Shown here: piece by piece, positions 6,548 through 15,756 of the stretch
Position numbering within the stretch: position 1 is the stretch's first letter
Layout: each line of letters starts with the position of its first letter
From: Jeotgalicoccus marinus DSM 19772
GTDB taxonomy: Bacteria; Bacillota; Bacilli; Staphylococcales; Salinicoccaceae
DNA: 64,000 bases
Reading direction: 5' to 3'
Assembly (NCBI RefSeq): GCF_000425825.1
Contig: NZ_AUEE01000005.1
Span: 1 to 64,000 of the forward strand
Notes under the pieces: generated by a model
The model's database searches: none
What the model was told of the DNA's origin: nothing
The model's input: only the letters and a program-made list of their open reading frames with translations
Translations under genes and position numbers: made by a program

Positions 6548-8131
6548 TTAAGAACTTAACGATTCTATAAGTTTGATGCTTTCTCTATACTGATACGCTT
6601 CAGCTTCCATTTCAAATCTAACTGTATCATTGTGTTCTTTCAGTACTACATCTTTGATATCTTCTAAAGAAACATTAAAGAATTCTTTTCTAGGATTAAT
6701 TCTGTTAACTTCTTGTTCTTTAAAGTGTTTGTGCAAAGTATTTTCTAACTTTGGTGCATCTTCACTGAATATAATTGCATGTATATCAAACTCGAATGGT
6801 ACAGAAGCACTACTTAATTCTTTGATTCTATCTCTTGGTTCTAGCCTACGAGTAACACCTATCTTATAAATATTTTCTCCGAAAGAACCAACATTACTAA
6901 TGATATAAACATAACCTGCACGTGTATTTTCTAGGCGTTTATTAATATTAACTTTATCGTCCTGTAAAGCTTTGAGTTGTTCTTGTAATTGCTTGATTTT
7001 ATCAGCATATATTGCTTTCTCTACATCGTTACTTGTACCTTGCATATATTTTGTGAGTTTCTCAGTTTCGTTTTTAAATTGATTTTCTTCTTTTTGTAAC
7101 TTTGTCAGAGCATTGTTTAATTCTTTTTCAGCTTTTTGTTCTTCTGCAATTCTTTCTCTTTCTTCTTTACGTATTTGTTTTTCTTGTTCTAAAGCAATAT
7201 TGTATTGCGCAATCAAGCTTAATTGATCGAGCTTATTCAACAATATTTCTTCGTTGATTTTTACGTTATCTATCTCAAATAACTTATTCAGTTGCTCGTA
7301 ACTTTTAACAAGTTTATTGTGACTACTTTCTATATTCTTATGTGTCATTTTACTGAAAATATAATCACATTCTACATTGAAGTTTCTCAGTATCTGTCGC
7401 TGCTGAGACTTGTGTTCTCTCTTATTAAGTATTTCGTCATCATTAATTAGTGGCATTACATCTTTGATTTCTTTTTCTTTAAGTTTCAATAAGCTAAGTT
7501 GAGTTTTCAATTCATGTGAAGAGGGTATTTCTTCATAATCAGAAAAAGGCATTATTAATTTTTCATTATACTCCTTCAAAATTGGACTTGCAGATTCTTT
7601 TGTAGAATCTATTATGCCTCTATAATAATTGTATTCTTCCTTTATTTTATTTAAATAATATCTTTCTTCTTCAATATTTTTTTCTATTATACTTTGATCT
7701 CTCTGTAATTCTTCTAATTTTCTGTTGTATGTACTTGCTACTTTGCCAAATTCTGTCTCATTAATATTGATGATGTTATTTCTAATATTTTCCACGAATC
7801 TAAGTAGATTTTCTGGGCCATTTACAGAAGAAGAAACAAGCATATGGCCACGTTTGTATACTAAACTTAGGGTAGCGAAATTATTGTTCTTAACAATTTT
7901 CATATTTTCAATAACTTCATATGAAAAAATCTCTTCAATGTGTCCCAATAATTTTTTAAATACTAATATTACCCTTTGATCTGTGGCGCATATTAGTCCA
8001 TCTTTATATCTAACTACATTTCTATCTGAAGTAAAGGAACCAATTATATTCGTATATGACTTTATTACTTCATTTGGTCTAAGTATTTTGTTGTTTACTA
8101 TAGTCATCTCTTTGGAAATAGATGAAGACAT
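6548..8131 (-). CDS. PH-like domain / coiled coil / GIY-YIG (T5orf172-type) nuclease
   Basis: A 527-residue three-part protein. Residues about 15-118 resemble a bacterial PH-like domain (beta strands with ICATDQRVILVF and a Trp-free core). Residues about 125-400 are a long charged coiled coil rich in Glu, Lys and Gln. Residues about 404-496 form a T5orf172/MUG113-type GIY-YIG nuclease: YVYIIS and YKIGVT give the paired strands, RIKEL carries the helical Arg, and LENTLHKHF carries the expected catalytic Glu. Relatives with DUF4041 in place of the PH domain are common in phages and islands. The role is unknown; phage defence or DNA processing at a membrane or filament is possible. The start follows AGGAGG. 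Confidence 0.8.
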   Translation of the reverse strand: MSSSISKEMTIVNNKILRPNEVIKSYTNIIGSFTSDRNVVRYKDGLICATDQRVILVFKKLLGHIEEIFSYEVIENMKIVKNNNFATLSLVYKRGHMLVSSSVNGPENLLRFVENIRNNIININETEFGKVASTYNRKLEELQRDQSIIEKNIEEERYYLNKIKEEYNYYRGIIDSTKESASPILKEYNEKLIMPFSDYEEIPSSHELKTQLSLLKLKEKEIKDVMPLINDDEILNKREHKSQQRQILRNFNVECDYIFSKMTHKNIESSHNKLVKSYEQLNKLFEIDNVKINEEILLNKLDQLSLIAQYNIALEQEKQIRKEERERIAEEQKAEKELNNALTKLQKEENQFKNETEKLTKYMQGTSNDVEKAIYADKIKQLQEQLKALQDDKVNINKRLENTRAGYVYIISNVGSFGENIYKIGVTRRLEPRDRIKELSSASVPFEFDIHAIIFSEDAPKLENTLHKHFKEQEVNRINPRKEFFNVSLEDIKDVVLKEHNDTVRFEMEAEAYQYRESIKLIESLSS

Positions 8132-8461
8132 AACACAATCCTCCTATAATTCTAATATTTGTAAGTTGATACCATAAATAAAAGGCATTAGCCCTGATTA
8201 ATTAACACATTCCAAGAGTTTTAAAGATTAAGTATCATGATTAACTATTTTAAAAATACAATATCTAAACTTACTTTTACTCCTCCTAACATGTATCGTT
8301 TATACTTATATTATAAAGTATTTAAACAATAAATCTATATATTTCGAAAAGTAAATATTTTTAATGAATAGTATTCATTATAAGATACGATAAAATATAT
8401 ATAAGTAATGTCGAGTGATTCCAATTGTATATGAGTAATATATAGAAAGAAGGTGATGGAA
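8132..8461. other. Divergent intergenic region
   Basis: A 330-base AT-rich gap between the minus-strand PH/GIY-YIG gene and the plus-strand AraC-type gene. It must hold both promoters. I see no RNA gene, terminator or clear operator. A short open frame on the minus strand (8361-8543) overlaps the regulator and looks spurious. Confidence 0.5.
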
Positions 8462-9322
8462 ATGATATTAAAGCAGCTGAATGATTCCATTGATTATATA
8501 GATGAGAATTTAACATCCAATTTAAGTTTAAGTGAGATTTCAAATTTTGTGGGATTGCCCGGACAGCATTATAAAAAATTATTCATTTTTCTTAGTGGCA
8601 TGAGTTTATCTGAATATATAAAGAAGAGAAAACTGCATTTTGCAAACATTGATTTATTAAACAATGAAGCAGTAACAAGTGTAGCAACTAAATATAGCTA
8701 CTCAGTTGATGGGTTTACAAGAGCTTTTAAATCCTGGAGTGGGTATCTGCCTTCTCAAATAGCTGAGGAACAAGTTTTAATTTCATTTCCTAAGCTTTCC
8801 TTTTCAATAAGTACAAAAGGAGGAACAGACATGAAAACGAGAATTGTCGAACAACCTGCATTTAAAATAGTGGGTGTTCAAAAACGCGTACCTATGCAAT
8901 ATGAGGGTGTTAATAAGGAAATAGAAAAATTAGCACAGAGTATTACGGAATCACAAAGGAAAGAAATGCATGATGTACAGAACATTGAACCGAAAGAAGT
9001 GGTGAATGTTTCGTATGATGCAGATGAAGATTTTATCAAAGAAGAAGGCGATTTAGCCCATATGATCGGTGTCTTGACGACAGTAGATAATATAAGCGAT
9101 CAGCTTGATGTCATTAATATCGATAAAAGTAAGTGGATCGTCTTTGAAAATGAAGGTGAATTTCCAAAAGTTCTACAAGACACTTACGCAAAAATTTATT
9201 CAGAATGGCTACCAGAATCAGAATATGATTTAGCTGATATACCGATGTTTTCTTTCACTAAATTTAATGAAGATAATAAAAATGTCGCTTATAGTGAAAT
9301 ATGGGTAGCAGTTAAAAACTAA
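8462..9322 (+). CDS. AraC-family regulator with GyrI-like effector domain
   Basis: A 286-residue transcription regulator. The N-terminal ~100 residues are an AraC-type double helix-turn-helix; the second recognition helix is followed by the usual GFTRAFKSWSGYLPSQ signature. From about residue 125 on is a GyrI-like (SOUL/BacR-type) small-molecule binding domain with the FKIVGVQKRVPMQYEG opening. This layout matches multidrug-sensing regulators such as Rob/SAV-type proteins. I choose the ATG at 8462, properly spaced from AGAAGG. No efflux gene is adjacent, so its target is unknown. Confidence 0.9.
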   Translation: MILKQLNDSIDYIDENLTSNLSLSEISNFVGLPGQHYKKLFIFLSGMSLSEYIKKRKLHFANIDLLNNEAVTSVATKYSYSVDGFTRAFKSWSGYLPSQIAEEQVLISFPKLSFSISTKGGTDMKTRIVEQPAFKIVGVQKRVPMQYEGVNKEIEKLAQSITESQRKEMHDVQNIEPKEVVNVSYDADEDFIKEEGDLAHMIGVLTTVDNISDQLDVINIDKSKWIVFENEGEFPKVLQDTYAKIYSEWLPESEYDLADIPMFSFTKFNEDNKNVAYSEIWVAVKN

Positions 9323-9335
9323 GTATAAAATCTCT

Positions 9336-9366
9336 GACAGGGCGTATAAAAACGTCCTGTTTTTCT
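9336..9366 (+). terminator. Terminator of the AraC-type gene
   Basis: GACAGG...CCTGT with an inner GCGT/ACGT pairing, then a T-rich run. Confidence 0.65.
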
Positions 9367-9474
9367 TTTGAAATACAACGAATTGTGATGAATGTATGAT
9401 TTAATATCTTGATTTTGATGTATGATGAGTGTGGTTAATATATATAAATGACCATTAGAAGGAGATATGAAATA

Positions 9475-9960
9475 ATGGTTGAATCTGTATTATTTACGAA
9501 AAAAATTATAGAGACAGTGGGATTACCAGAAATAAATACGATTGAAACTGAACCATTTAATACTGAATATGAAAGCTGTAATTTTTATATTGGGGAACAA
9601 AAATATAGAAACAGAATGGCTAAAAAGACAGAAAATAAAAAAGGTTACTTTGTAGTATTTTGGACGAAGGATAAGAATAACAAGAATCGACCATATACTT
9701 GGGAAGAAACCCCTGAAAAGTTAATAGTGACAGTATTGGATCAAGATAAAAAAGGACAATTCATTTTTCCTAGAGAGGTGCTACTAGAAAAACAAATAAT
9801 TAGTAAGGATAATATTAAAGGTAAAATGGCCATGAGAGTATATCCTTCATGGGAAGATGAATTAAATAAAACTGCTATGCGAACACAGAACTGGCAAAAT
9901 GATTACTTCATTGATTTCAATAGTTATGTTAATGAGGAGAAAATAAATATATTATACTAA
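9475..9960 (+). CDS. MepB-like protein
   Basis: A 161-residue protein resembling staphylococcal MepB: an early ESCNFYIG segment, the basic KYRNRMAKKT stretch, GYFVVFWTKD near residue 55, and FPREVLLEKQII near residue 103. In S. aureus mepB belongs to the mepRAB multidrug operon, but its own function is not established. Here it stands alone with neither mepR nor mepA beside it. I use the ATG at 9475, preceded by AAGGAGATATGAA. The C-terminus PSWEDELNKTA...TQ.WQ is also typical of the family. Confidence 0.8.
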   Translation: MVESVLFTKKIIETVGLPEINTIETEPFNTEYESCNFYIGEQKYRNRMAKKTENKKGYFVVFWTKDKNNKNRPYTWEETPEKLIVTVLDQDKKGQFIFPREVLLEKQIISKDNIKGKMAMRVYPSWEDELNKTAMRTQNWQNDYFIDFNSYVNEEKINILY

Positions 9961-10084
9961 TTTATCTCCAAAATTTAATTACCTAAATTTACACTATTAA
10001 TCTAAATCTACATGAATATTTCGCTTTCTAAATAAATTTTCAATGGTATAATAATATACATTATATTGAAAATGAGGGAGCAGA

Positions 10085-11506
10085 TTGTTAGGATTTTTTC
10101 TGTTTTTAGCAGTTTTAAGTTTTATTATTTCATATGTGGTTTATGGAGTGTATCTGGCTACATTGTATGAAAACAAAGAGCCATATATGGAAAATGGTCA
10201 ACTTAGAGATGACAAAAAGTTGATGTTAGGTGCATCTATTTTTTGCATTAGTTTTAGTATTATTTTCCTATTATTGATCACTTTGATTTCATCAAGCGTA
10301 GGAATGCAAGATTTTTGGTTAGCTTTATTACTATTTGTTTTAATCAGTTACATAACGAGTCTACTTACTGCTAGACGTCAAAAGAATAAGCAAAAACAAA
10401 ATAATTTTAAGAGAATTAACCGCAATAGTTTAATTCTGTTAGTCACATTATTCATATTCTTTGGTGTGACAGACGACTCAATCGAAACTTCTTCAAATGA
10501 GTCAACAGCTGGTGAAAAAGTAGAGAATACAGAAGGTGTCGATGATGAAGTAACACAAGAAGATAGTGATGATGAACAAGAAAGACAACGAGAATTAGAA
10601 GAGAAAGAAAAGGAAGAAGCTGAAGCACTCGCAGCTAAAGAAAAAGCTGAGCGTGAGCAAAAAGAGAAAGAAGAACAGCTTGCTAAAGAGAAGGCTGATA
10701 AAGAGAAAGCCGAGAAAGAAAAGGCTGAAAAAGAAGAACAAGAACGATTAGCTGCTGAGAAAAAAGCAAAAGAGCGAGAAGAAAAGGAACGACTTGCAAA
10801 GGAAAAAGCTGAAAAAGAGACAAGTAAAGAAGGATTAATTCCTGTTACCCTTTATAGGGTAGTGGATGGAGACACAGTAAATGTACTAAATGAACAAAAT
10901 GAAGAATTGAAATTAAGACTGTTGCTTATTGATACACCTGAAACTGTGCATCCAAATAAACCCGTTGAACCATTTGGTCCAGAAGCTTCAGCTAGGCTAA
11001 CTGAACTACTCAATTCTGGAGAACAATTATATATCGAGTATGATGAAGGTGCAAAGACGGATCATTATGATCGAGAATTAGTTTATTTATATGTTGGGGA
11101 TACTAATGTTCATGAAGTTCTGCTAGAAGAAGGATTGGCAAGAGTCGGTTACATTTATGAACAACAAAAATATTTAGACGAATTTAGAGCTGCTGAACAA
11201 ATTGCCAAAGATCAGCAAATTGGTATTTGGTCTATACCAGGCTATGTCAATGAAGGTGGAGAAGGGTTTAACTCAGAAAGTGAAGAGGAAGTCGTGAGTG
11301 AACCTGCTGTTGAAACTAGTCCAAGCAATAGTGATTCGACGACAAATAATGCGATAACAGCACCACCAGCAGATACTGGCGGCGGACAGTTCTTTAATAA
11401 CTGTACTGAGTTAAGGGCAGTTCATCCGAATGGCGTTTCAAGTGATCATGCAGATTACCAACCGAAGATGGATAGAGATAAAGACGGCTGGGCATGTGAA
11501 AGATAA
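10085..11506 (+). CDS. Membrane-anchored SNase-family nuclease with excalibur domain
   Basis: A 473-residue protein with about four N-terminal membrane segments (within residues 1-130), a long Lys/Glu/Ala-rich coiled linker (about 150-250), a staphylococcal-nuclease domain (about 252-375) and a C-terminal excalibur calcium-binding-like motif (FNNCTELRAVHPNGV ... DRDKDGWACER). The SNase active site looks intact: RLLLIDTPE supplies the first Arg and Asp, the EPFGPEAS segment the Glu, and DHYDREL the second Arg. It likely degrades nucleic acid at the cell surface. The TTG start at 10085 lies 5 bases after GAGGGAG. The linker codons are strongly repetitive. Confidence 0.88.
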   Translation: MLGFFLFLAVLSFIISYVVYGVYLATLYENKEPYMENGQLRDDKKLMLGASIFCISFSIIFLLLITLISSSVGMQDFWLALLLFVLISYITSLLTARRQKNKQKQNNFKRINRNSLILLVTLFIFFGVTDDSIETSSNESTAGEKVENTEGVDDEVTQEDSDDEQERQRELEEKEKEEAEALAAKEKAEREQKEKEEQLAKEKADKEKAEKEKAEKEEQERLAAEKKAKEREEKERLAKEKAEKETSKEGLIPVTLYRVVDGDTVNVLNEQNEELKLRLLLIDTPETVHPNKPVEPFGPEASARLTELLNSGEQLYIEYDEGAKTDHYDRELVYLYVGDTNVHEVLLEEGLARVGYIYEQQKYLDEFRAAEQIAKDQQIGIWSIPGYVNEGGEGFNSESEEEVVSEPAVETSPSNSDSTTNNAITAPPADTGGGQFFNNCTELRAVHPNGVSSDHADYQPKMDRDKDGWACER

Positions 11507-11522
11507 TTAGTAGGAGAAGTTT

Positions 11523-11568
11523 GAGGATGGTAATCTACAAAATTGTAGAAATGCATCCTCATCTTTTT
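11523..11568 (+). terminator. Terminator of the nuclease gene
   Basis: GAGGATG...CATCCTC encloses a second stem CTACAA/TTGTAG and is followed by a T run. Confidence 0.75.
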
Positions 11569-11634
11569 GTTATTCACAATATAATATATAATGAATGTTT
11601 ATTAAATATATAAAATCTAGAATCGAGGAAAATC

Positions 11635-12189
11635 ATGTTAAGACCTGTCTTATATATATTAGCAATCGTTATCGCTAACTTTATTACCGCTTATTTTGCA
11701 CCATTAGTTTTAGGCATATTCATCATACCGTGGGGGACAGTTTTCGTAGGACTGACATTCGTCTTTAGAGACTTAGTACAACTACAATTCGGACGAAGAA
11801 AAACATATTACATCATTGCTATTGGATTAGGTATATCCATACTGATGTCCATATTTTACGGAGATATGTTACCAATCACGATTGCATCAAGTTTGTCATT
11901 TGTTTTATCAGAAGTGGTTGATACAGAAATCTTTACAAGATTTAAACTCAGCTTCTACAACAGAATTATGTTATCTGGAATATTAGGTGGACTCGTTGAT
12001 AGTGTTGTGTTTATTTTAATTGGACTATCACCATTGTTTACAGGCATCCTAACTTGGGAGCAAGTGCCATATGCAATGCTCGGTCAATTAGTATTTAAGA
12101 CGTTGTCACAGTTAATCACACTGGCTATTATTCATTTTGGATTTAGAGGCATTAAGAGAGAAGCGGATGAAAAGCTTTCTTATTCATAG
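11635..12189 (+). CDS. VUT family transporter (queuosine precursor-type, DUF165)
   Basis: A 184-residue integral membrane protein with about six hydrophobic segments. It matches the VUT/YhhQ family: an early pattern VIANFITAYF, then FRDLVQLQFGRR after the third segment, and a SFVLSEVVDTEIF motif in the middle. E. coli YhhQ imports 7-deazaguanine precursors of queuosine. No preQ1 riboswitch or tgt/que gene is visible here, so the substrate is inferred from family. The ATG follows GAGGAAA. The gene is monocistronic. Confidence 0.82.
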   Translation: MLRPVLYILAIVIANFITAYFAPLVLGIFIIPWGTVFVGLTFVFRDLVQLQFGRRKTYYIIAIGLGISILMSIFYGDMLPITIASSLSFVLSEVVDTEIFTRFKLSFYNRIMLSGILGGLVDSVVFILIGLSPLFTGILTWEQVPYAMLGQLVFKTLSQLITLAIIHFGFRGIKREADEKLSYS

Positions 12190-12193
12190 TTAG

Positions 12194-12230
12194 ATAAGCC
12201 CTTGAAGTAAAACTTCAAGGGCTTATCTTT
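12194..12230 (+). terminator. Terminator of the VUT transporter gene
   Basis: A perfect 15-bp stem ATAAGCCCTTGAAGT/ACTTCAAGGGCTTAT with an AAA loop, then a short T run. Confidence 0.85.
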
Positions 12231-12452
12231 ATATGTTTAGTATTGAGGTTGAGAATAGCTGAGCCTGACCTGAAATTTCAACAGTATCTTCATAATTAAG
12301 TACAAACTAATGTCCCACCGCGTTTTGATGTTTGATAAGCTACAATATCTTTCTTTCCTAATTTATGTGCCCATAACGGTACGAGATGACAGTGCCCTGA
12401 TCCACACACCGGATCTTCTGCTACACCAAGTTTTGGTGCAAAAGTACGAGAC
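12229..12452 (-). pseudogene. PhzF-family isomerase, broken 3' remnant
   Basis: Read on the minus strand, this gives RTFAPKLGVAEDPVCGSGHC, then KLGKKDIVAYQTSKRGG, the conserved C-terminal half of PhzF/YddE epimerase-like proteins. The N-terminal half, with its catalytic Glu, is absent. About 2 bases are missing after the GGTLVC segment, so the remaining tail (SGQAQLFS) is out of frame. It is a dead, truncated gene, and the cut end abuts an unrelated plus-strand fragment. Confidence 0.8.
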
Positions 12453-12454
12453 AC

Positions 12455-12563
12455 ACATTATGACAAACGGACTGTCATTATACATGACGACCAATACAAA
12501 GAATCAATCCAAATCACCTACCAGGGTCTCCAAGAGGATCTCGATAAATACCTAAACTCATAA
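12455..12563 (+). pseudogene. Unidentified gene, 3' fragment
   Basis: An open stretch without a start reads HYDKRTVIIHDDQYKESIQ and ends in a hydrophilic helix (LQEDLDKYLNS) at TAA 12561. It looks like the last ~35 codons of a gene joined to the phzF remnant by a deletion. I do not recognise the family. It marks the right edge of the scarred accessory region. Confidence 0.4.
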
Positions 12564-12702
12564 CAATCGCAATAAGGGTGTGACTTTTTACGACATTAGT
12601 GTTATTGTATATAGCTCGTAAGCAATATTGAATTGTGTTATTATAATTGTCGAAAATGATGAAAAATATATTCATTATGATTCAACTGTGAGGAGACTTA
12701 TC

Positions 12703-13317
12703 ATGAGTAAATTTGATGAACAAATACTAGTCGTAAATAGAAATACTTTATTTGATAACGAAGAAAATGCGTTTAATGGTTTTATCTCTAAGGATGATAA
12801 TCGTTATAAGAATATCGTTAAACAGTTCTCAGAATTCCAAGTAAAACGCCGCGGGGATATGGAAGAGGATCCGTCTTACAAGCAGTTGATCAGCTATTGT
12901 ATTATTGCCAATCAAGGCGAAACCCTTGTCTACAAACGCTTAACGGGTGGCGGTGAAGAGAGACTGCACGGCTTGTTATCGATTGGTGTTGGTGGCCACA
13001 TGAACGATGTTGAAGATGTTTCTACTATTGAAGATAAACTTCGCATTAACGCGTCACGTGAGTTAAACGAAGAGGTTGGTTTAACTGAACAGGATGTAAA
13101 AAACATTGAAATTCACGGTTTAATCAACGATGATGATAACGAAGTAGGCAAGGTCCATATTGGGTTAGTTTTAAAAGTTGAAGTGGATAAGGAAAAAATC
13201 GTCAACAAAGAGGCGGATACGATTGAATTGAACTGGGTAGAAAATGATTTGTTGGAAACGATGTCTCCATATGAATCATGGAGTGAATTAATTATACGTG
13301 ATGCCTATGGACAATAA
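12703..13317 (+). CDS. Nudix-domain protein (YfcD/phosphoesterase-like)
   Basis: A 204-residue Nudix protein. The box is spread: GVGGHMND near residue 99, then after a longer spacer RELNEEVGL near residues 122-130 with the metal-binding Glu residues. The longer-than-usual spacer and the N-terminal 60 residues distinguish it from MutT-size proteins and fit a conserved Firmicutes Nudix family whose substrate is not established. The ATG at 12703 follows GAGGAG. The next gene starts inside its last codons, so both are translated from one mRNA, which leads into tig. Confidence 0.85.
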   Translation: MSKFDEQILVVNRNTLFDNEENAFNGFISKDDNRYKNIVKQFSEFQVKRRGDMEEDPSYKQLISYCIIANQGETLVYKRLTGGGEERLHGLLSIGVGGHMNDVEDVSTIEDKLRINASRELNEEVGLTEQDVKNIEIHGLINDDDNEVGKVHIGLVLKVEVDKEKIVNKEADTIELNWVENDLLETMSPYESWSELIIRDAYGQ

Positions 13318-14254
13318 GATATCGACACACAAACGTTTTATTTCAAAGTTCGAGCGTGATTTAAAGTCTTATTTTGATCAAGGTGAAGATAATCAGTACG
13401 TCCAAACTTATCGGAAATATATTGAATTGACAGAGCCTAGTGATTACTTAGAAGAGTTATATTATGAGGCGCTATTAAACTTAGATGCTTATCACAGTGT
13501 CATTGATCATGCACTTATGAGAATGAACCGCGGCTTAGGAAATTATGAAACTCACATGGATTTCATGCTAGAGGCACTGACAGGTATGGGACGATTCCAA
13601 GAGGTTATTCAGTATTGTGAACAGCTTTTAAAGGAAGACTTACCACATGAGTTTAGACTCTTAGTTCAACAGCGTCTCGGTCATGCGCGTCATGAATTAA
13701 ATGTCTTCTACCGTGAGCCTGTCAAAAGAGATAAGGTAACAAAAAAAGAATATCAAGGTTATGATTTCATCGATAAGATTGAGTTTTTAGAGGATATTAC
13801 TGAACTTACTGATATCTCATATAAATCTTTAATCTTAGACGAGATAAAAACCGAAACTGAGCCGATGGTCTACACTCAAATGCTCTTATATTTGCGGAGC
13901 ATAAACGACAATGATAAGCTGAAAGTTAAGAAATTTAATATTTCAACCACTGTCGTACCAGCGAAACTACCGAGCTTAGAAGATTTTTACTTGGTGAATG
14001 AAGTTTTAGACGAACTATATGATATATTGGATGCCACAAATCCATCTATTAAGGATGCAGCAGAAAACATGCTGTATGGACATCTCTTATATATCTATCC
14101 GATTAAACCAAAATTCACAAACCACGAACTGGCGCTTGCTTACGCGCAATATCTACAGGAAATGCTTGGTCAAGAGAGTGTAGAACAGGCAGAGCAAAAG
14201 GCGATAGAGTGGATTGAAAAAATTGATAGATTTATGCTTGAAAATGAGCAGTAA
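13307..14254 (+). CDS. TPR-like helical protein of unknown function
   Basis: A 315-residue, largely helical, acidic cytoplasmic protein whose helix pairs (for example YYEALLNLDAY and GRFQEVIQYCEQLL) suggest tetratricopeptide-type repeats. Proteins of this kind are often found directly upstream of tig in staphylococci, but I know of no assigned function. The start (ATG 13307, with GTG 13298 and ATG 13301 as alternatives) overlaps the previous stop, and no good ribosome site precedes it, so it is probably translationally coupled to the Nudix gene. Confidence 0.7.
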   Translation: MDNKISTHKRFISKFERDLKSYFDQGEDNQYVQTYRKYIELTEPSDYLEELYYEALLNLDAYHSVIDHALMRMNRGLGNYETHMDFMLEALTGMGRFQEVIQYCEQLLKEDLPHEFRLLVQQRLGHARHELNVFYREPVKRDKVTKKEYQGYDFIDKIEFLEDITELTDISYKSLILDEIKTETEPMVYTQMLLYLRSINDNDKLKVKKFNISTTVVPAKLPSLEDFYLVNEVLDELYDILDATNPSIKDAAENMLYGHLLYIYPIKPKFTNHELALAYAQYLQEMLGQESVEQAEQKAIEWIEKIDRFMLENEQ

Positions 14255-14336
14255 TTCAATGATTTGAAACAACTTAAGTATATGTTATAATATACTGGTT
14301 AATTGAAAATAACGACTTGATGGAGGAAATTGTATT

Positions 14337-15626
14337 ATGTCTCAAACATGGGAAAAGCAAGAAGGAAATGAAGGAATTTTAACAATCACGATTCCTAGTG
14401 AAGAATTAGACACTGCTTTAGATGCAGCATTTAAAAAAGTATCCAAGGATATCTCTATCCCTGGTTTCAGAAAAGGTAAAGTACCACGTCAAATGTTCGA
14501 AAAACGTTTTGGTGTAGAATCACTTTACCAAGATGCTTTAGATATTCTTCTACCTGAACACTACACTAAAGCTGTTGAAGAAGCTGGAATTAACCCAGTT
14601 GCTCAACCAGATGTAGATGTAGAGCAAATCGAAAAAGGTCAAGACGTTATTCTTAAAGCGACAGTTACAGTTGAACCTGAAGTTAAATTAGGTGAATACA
14701 AAGGTCTTGAAGGTGAAGAAATCGACACTGAAGTAACTGACGAAGAAGTTGACCACCAAATCGATCACATCTTAACTGAGTACTCTGATTTAGTAGTTAA
14801 AGAAGAAGGTACTGTTGAGAATGGTGATATCGCGACAATCGACTTCCACGGTTTCGTTGATGGTGAGGCTTTCGAAGGTGGACACGCACACGATTACGAA
14901 CTAGAAATCGGTTCTAACTCATTTATCCCTGGCTTTGAAGAGCAAATGGTAGGTATGGAAATCGGTGAAGAGAAAGACGTTACCGTGACTTTCCCTGAAG
15001 AATACCATGCTGAAGAGTTAGCTGGTAAAGAAGCTGTCTTCCAAGTTAAAGTCAGCGCACTTAAACAAAAAGAAACACCAGAATTAACTGATGAATTTGT
15101 GAGCGAATTAGAAGGTCGTGACGCAAACACAGTTGACGAATTAAAAGCTGAACTTAAAGAACAAGTTCAAAAACAAAAAGAAGAAAATGCTGAAGTAACA
15201 TTAAAAGAAAGCTTAGTTGCACAAGCTGCTGACAACGCTGAAATTGATGTACCTGATGCAATGGTAGATACTGAAACTGATCGTATGCTACAAGAATTTG
15301 AAGCTAATCTTTCACAACAAGGCTTAAACCTTGAACTATACACTCAACTGTCTGGTCAAGATGAAAACGCCCTACGTGAGCAAATGAAAGAAGATGCTTT
15401 AAAACGCGTTCGTACGAACTTAACGCTAAGACAAATCGCTGAAGATGAAAACATTGAAATCACACAAGAAGATGTTGACAACGAAGTGAACCGTCTTGCA
15501 GAACAATTCGGTATGCCAGCTGATGATGTTAAAAAAGCTTTAGGTGATGCATCTATGATTAAAGAAGATGTCAAACTACAAAAAGCATTAAACATCTTAG
15601 TTGATAACCGTAAACAAGCTGAGTAA
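14337..15626 (+). CDS. tig: Trigger factor
   Basis: A 429-residue ribosome-associated chaperone and peptidyl-prolyl isomerase. The ribosome-docking signature [11 protein letters not shown] is at about residues 42-52. The FKBP-like PPIase domain spans about 150-245 ([20 protein letters not shown], then the [15 protein letters not shown] motif), and a helical C-terminal substrate cradle follows. Length is typical. GGAGG precedes the ATG. Codon use is strongly optimised (GAA, AAA, GTT, CGT), as expected for a highly expressed gene. It has its own terminator, with clpX next. Confidence 0.97.
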   Translation: MSQTWEKQEGNEGILTITIPSEELDTALDAAFKKVSKDISIPGFRKGKVPRQMFEKRFGVESLYQDALDILLPEHYTKAVEEAGINPVAQPDVDVEQIEKGQDVILKATVTVEPEVKLGEYKGLEGEEIDTEVTDEEVDHQIDHILTEYSDLVVKEEGTVENGDIATIDFHGFVDGEAFEGGHAHDYELEIGSNSFIPGFEEQMVGMEIGEEKDVTVTFPEEYHAEELAGKEAVFQVKVSALKQKETPELTDEFVSELEGRDANTVDELKAELKEQVQKQKEENAEVTLKESLVAQAADNAEIDVPDAMVDTETDRMLQEFEANLSQQGLNLELYTQLSGQDENALREQMKEDALKRVRTNLTLRQIAEDENIEITQEDVDNEVNRLAEQFGMPADDVKKALGDASMIKEDVKLQKALNILVDNRKQAE

Positions 15627-15649
15627 ATTCTAATATAAAAATAGAAAGA

Positions 15650-15679
15650 GAAGCTCTGCACTTTAGTGTGGAGCTTTTC
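15650..15679 (+). terminator. tig terminator
   Basis: AAGCTCTGCAC/GTGTGGAGCTT with a TTTA loop and a short T run, just past tig. Confidence 0.7.
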
Positions 15680-15756
15680 ATCAATGTGCAAGTCAATTGA
15701 TTTACCGCTATTTTTCTAGTATATTTACTTGGAACTTAAGAATGAGGTGTATATAA

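Noticed and set aside
12310-12555. An 81-codon plus-strand frame
   Set aside because: It is antisense to the recognisable phzF remnant and joins two different relict sequences.
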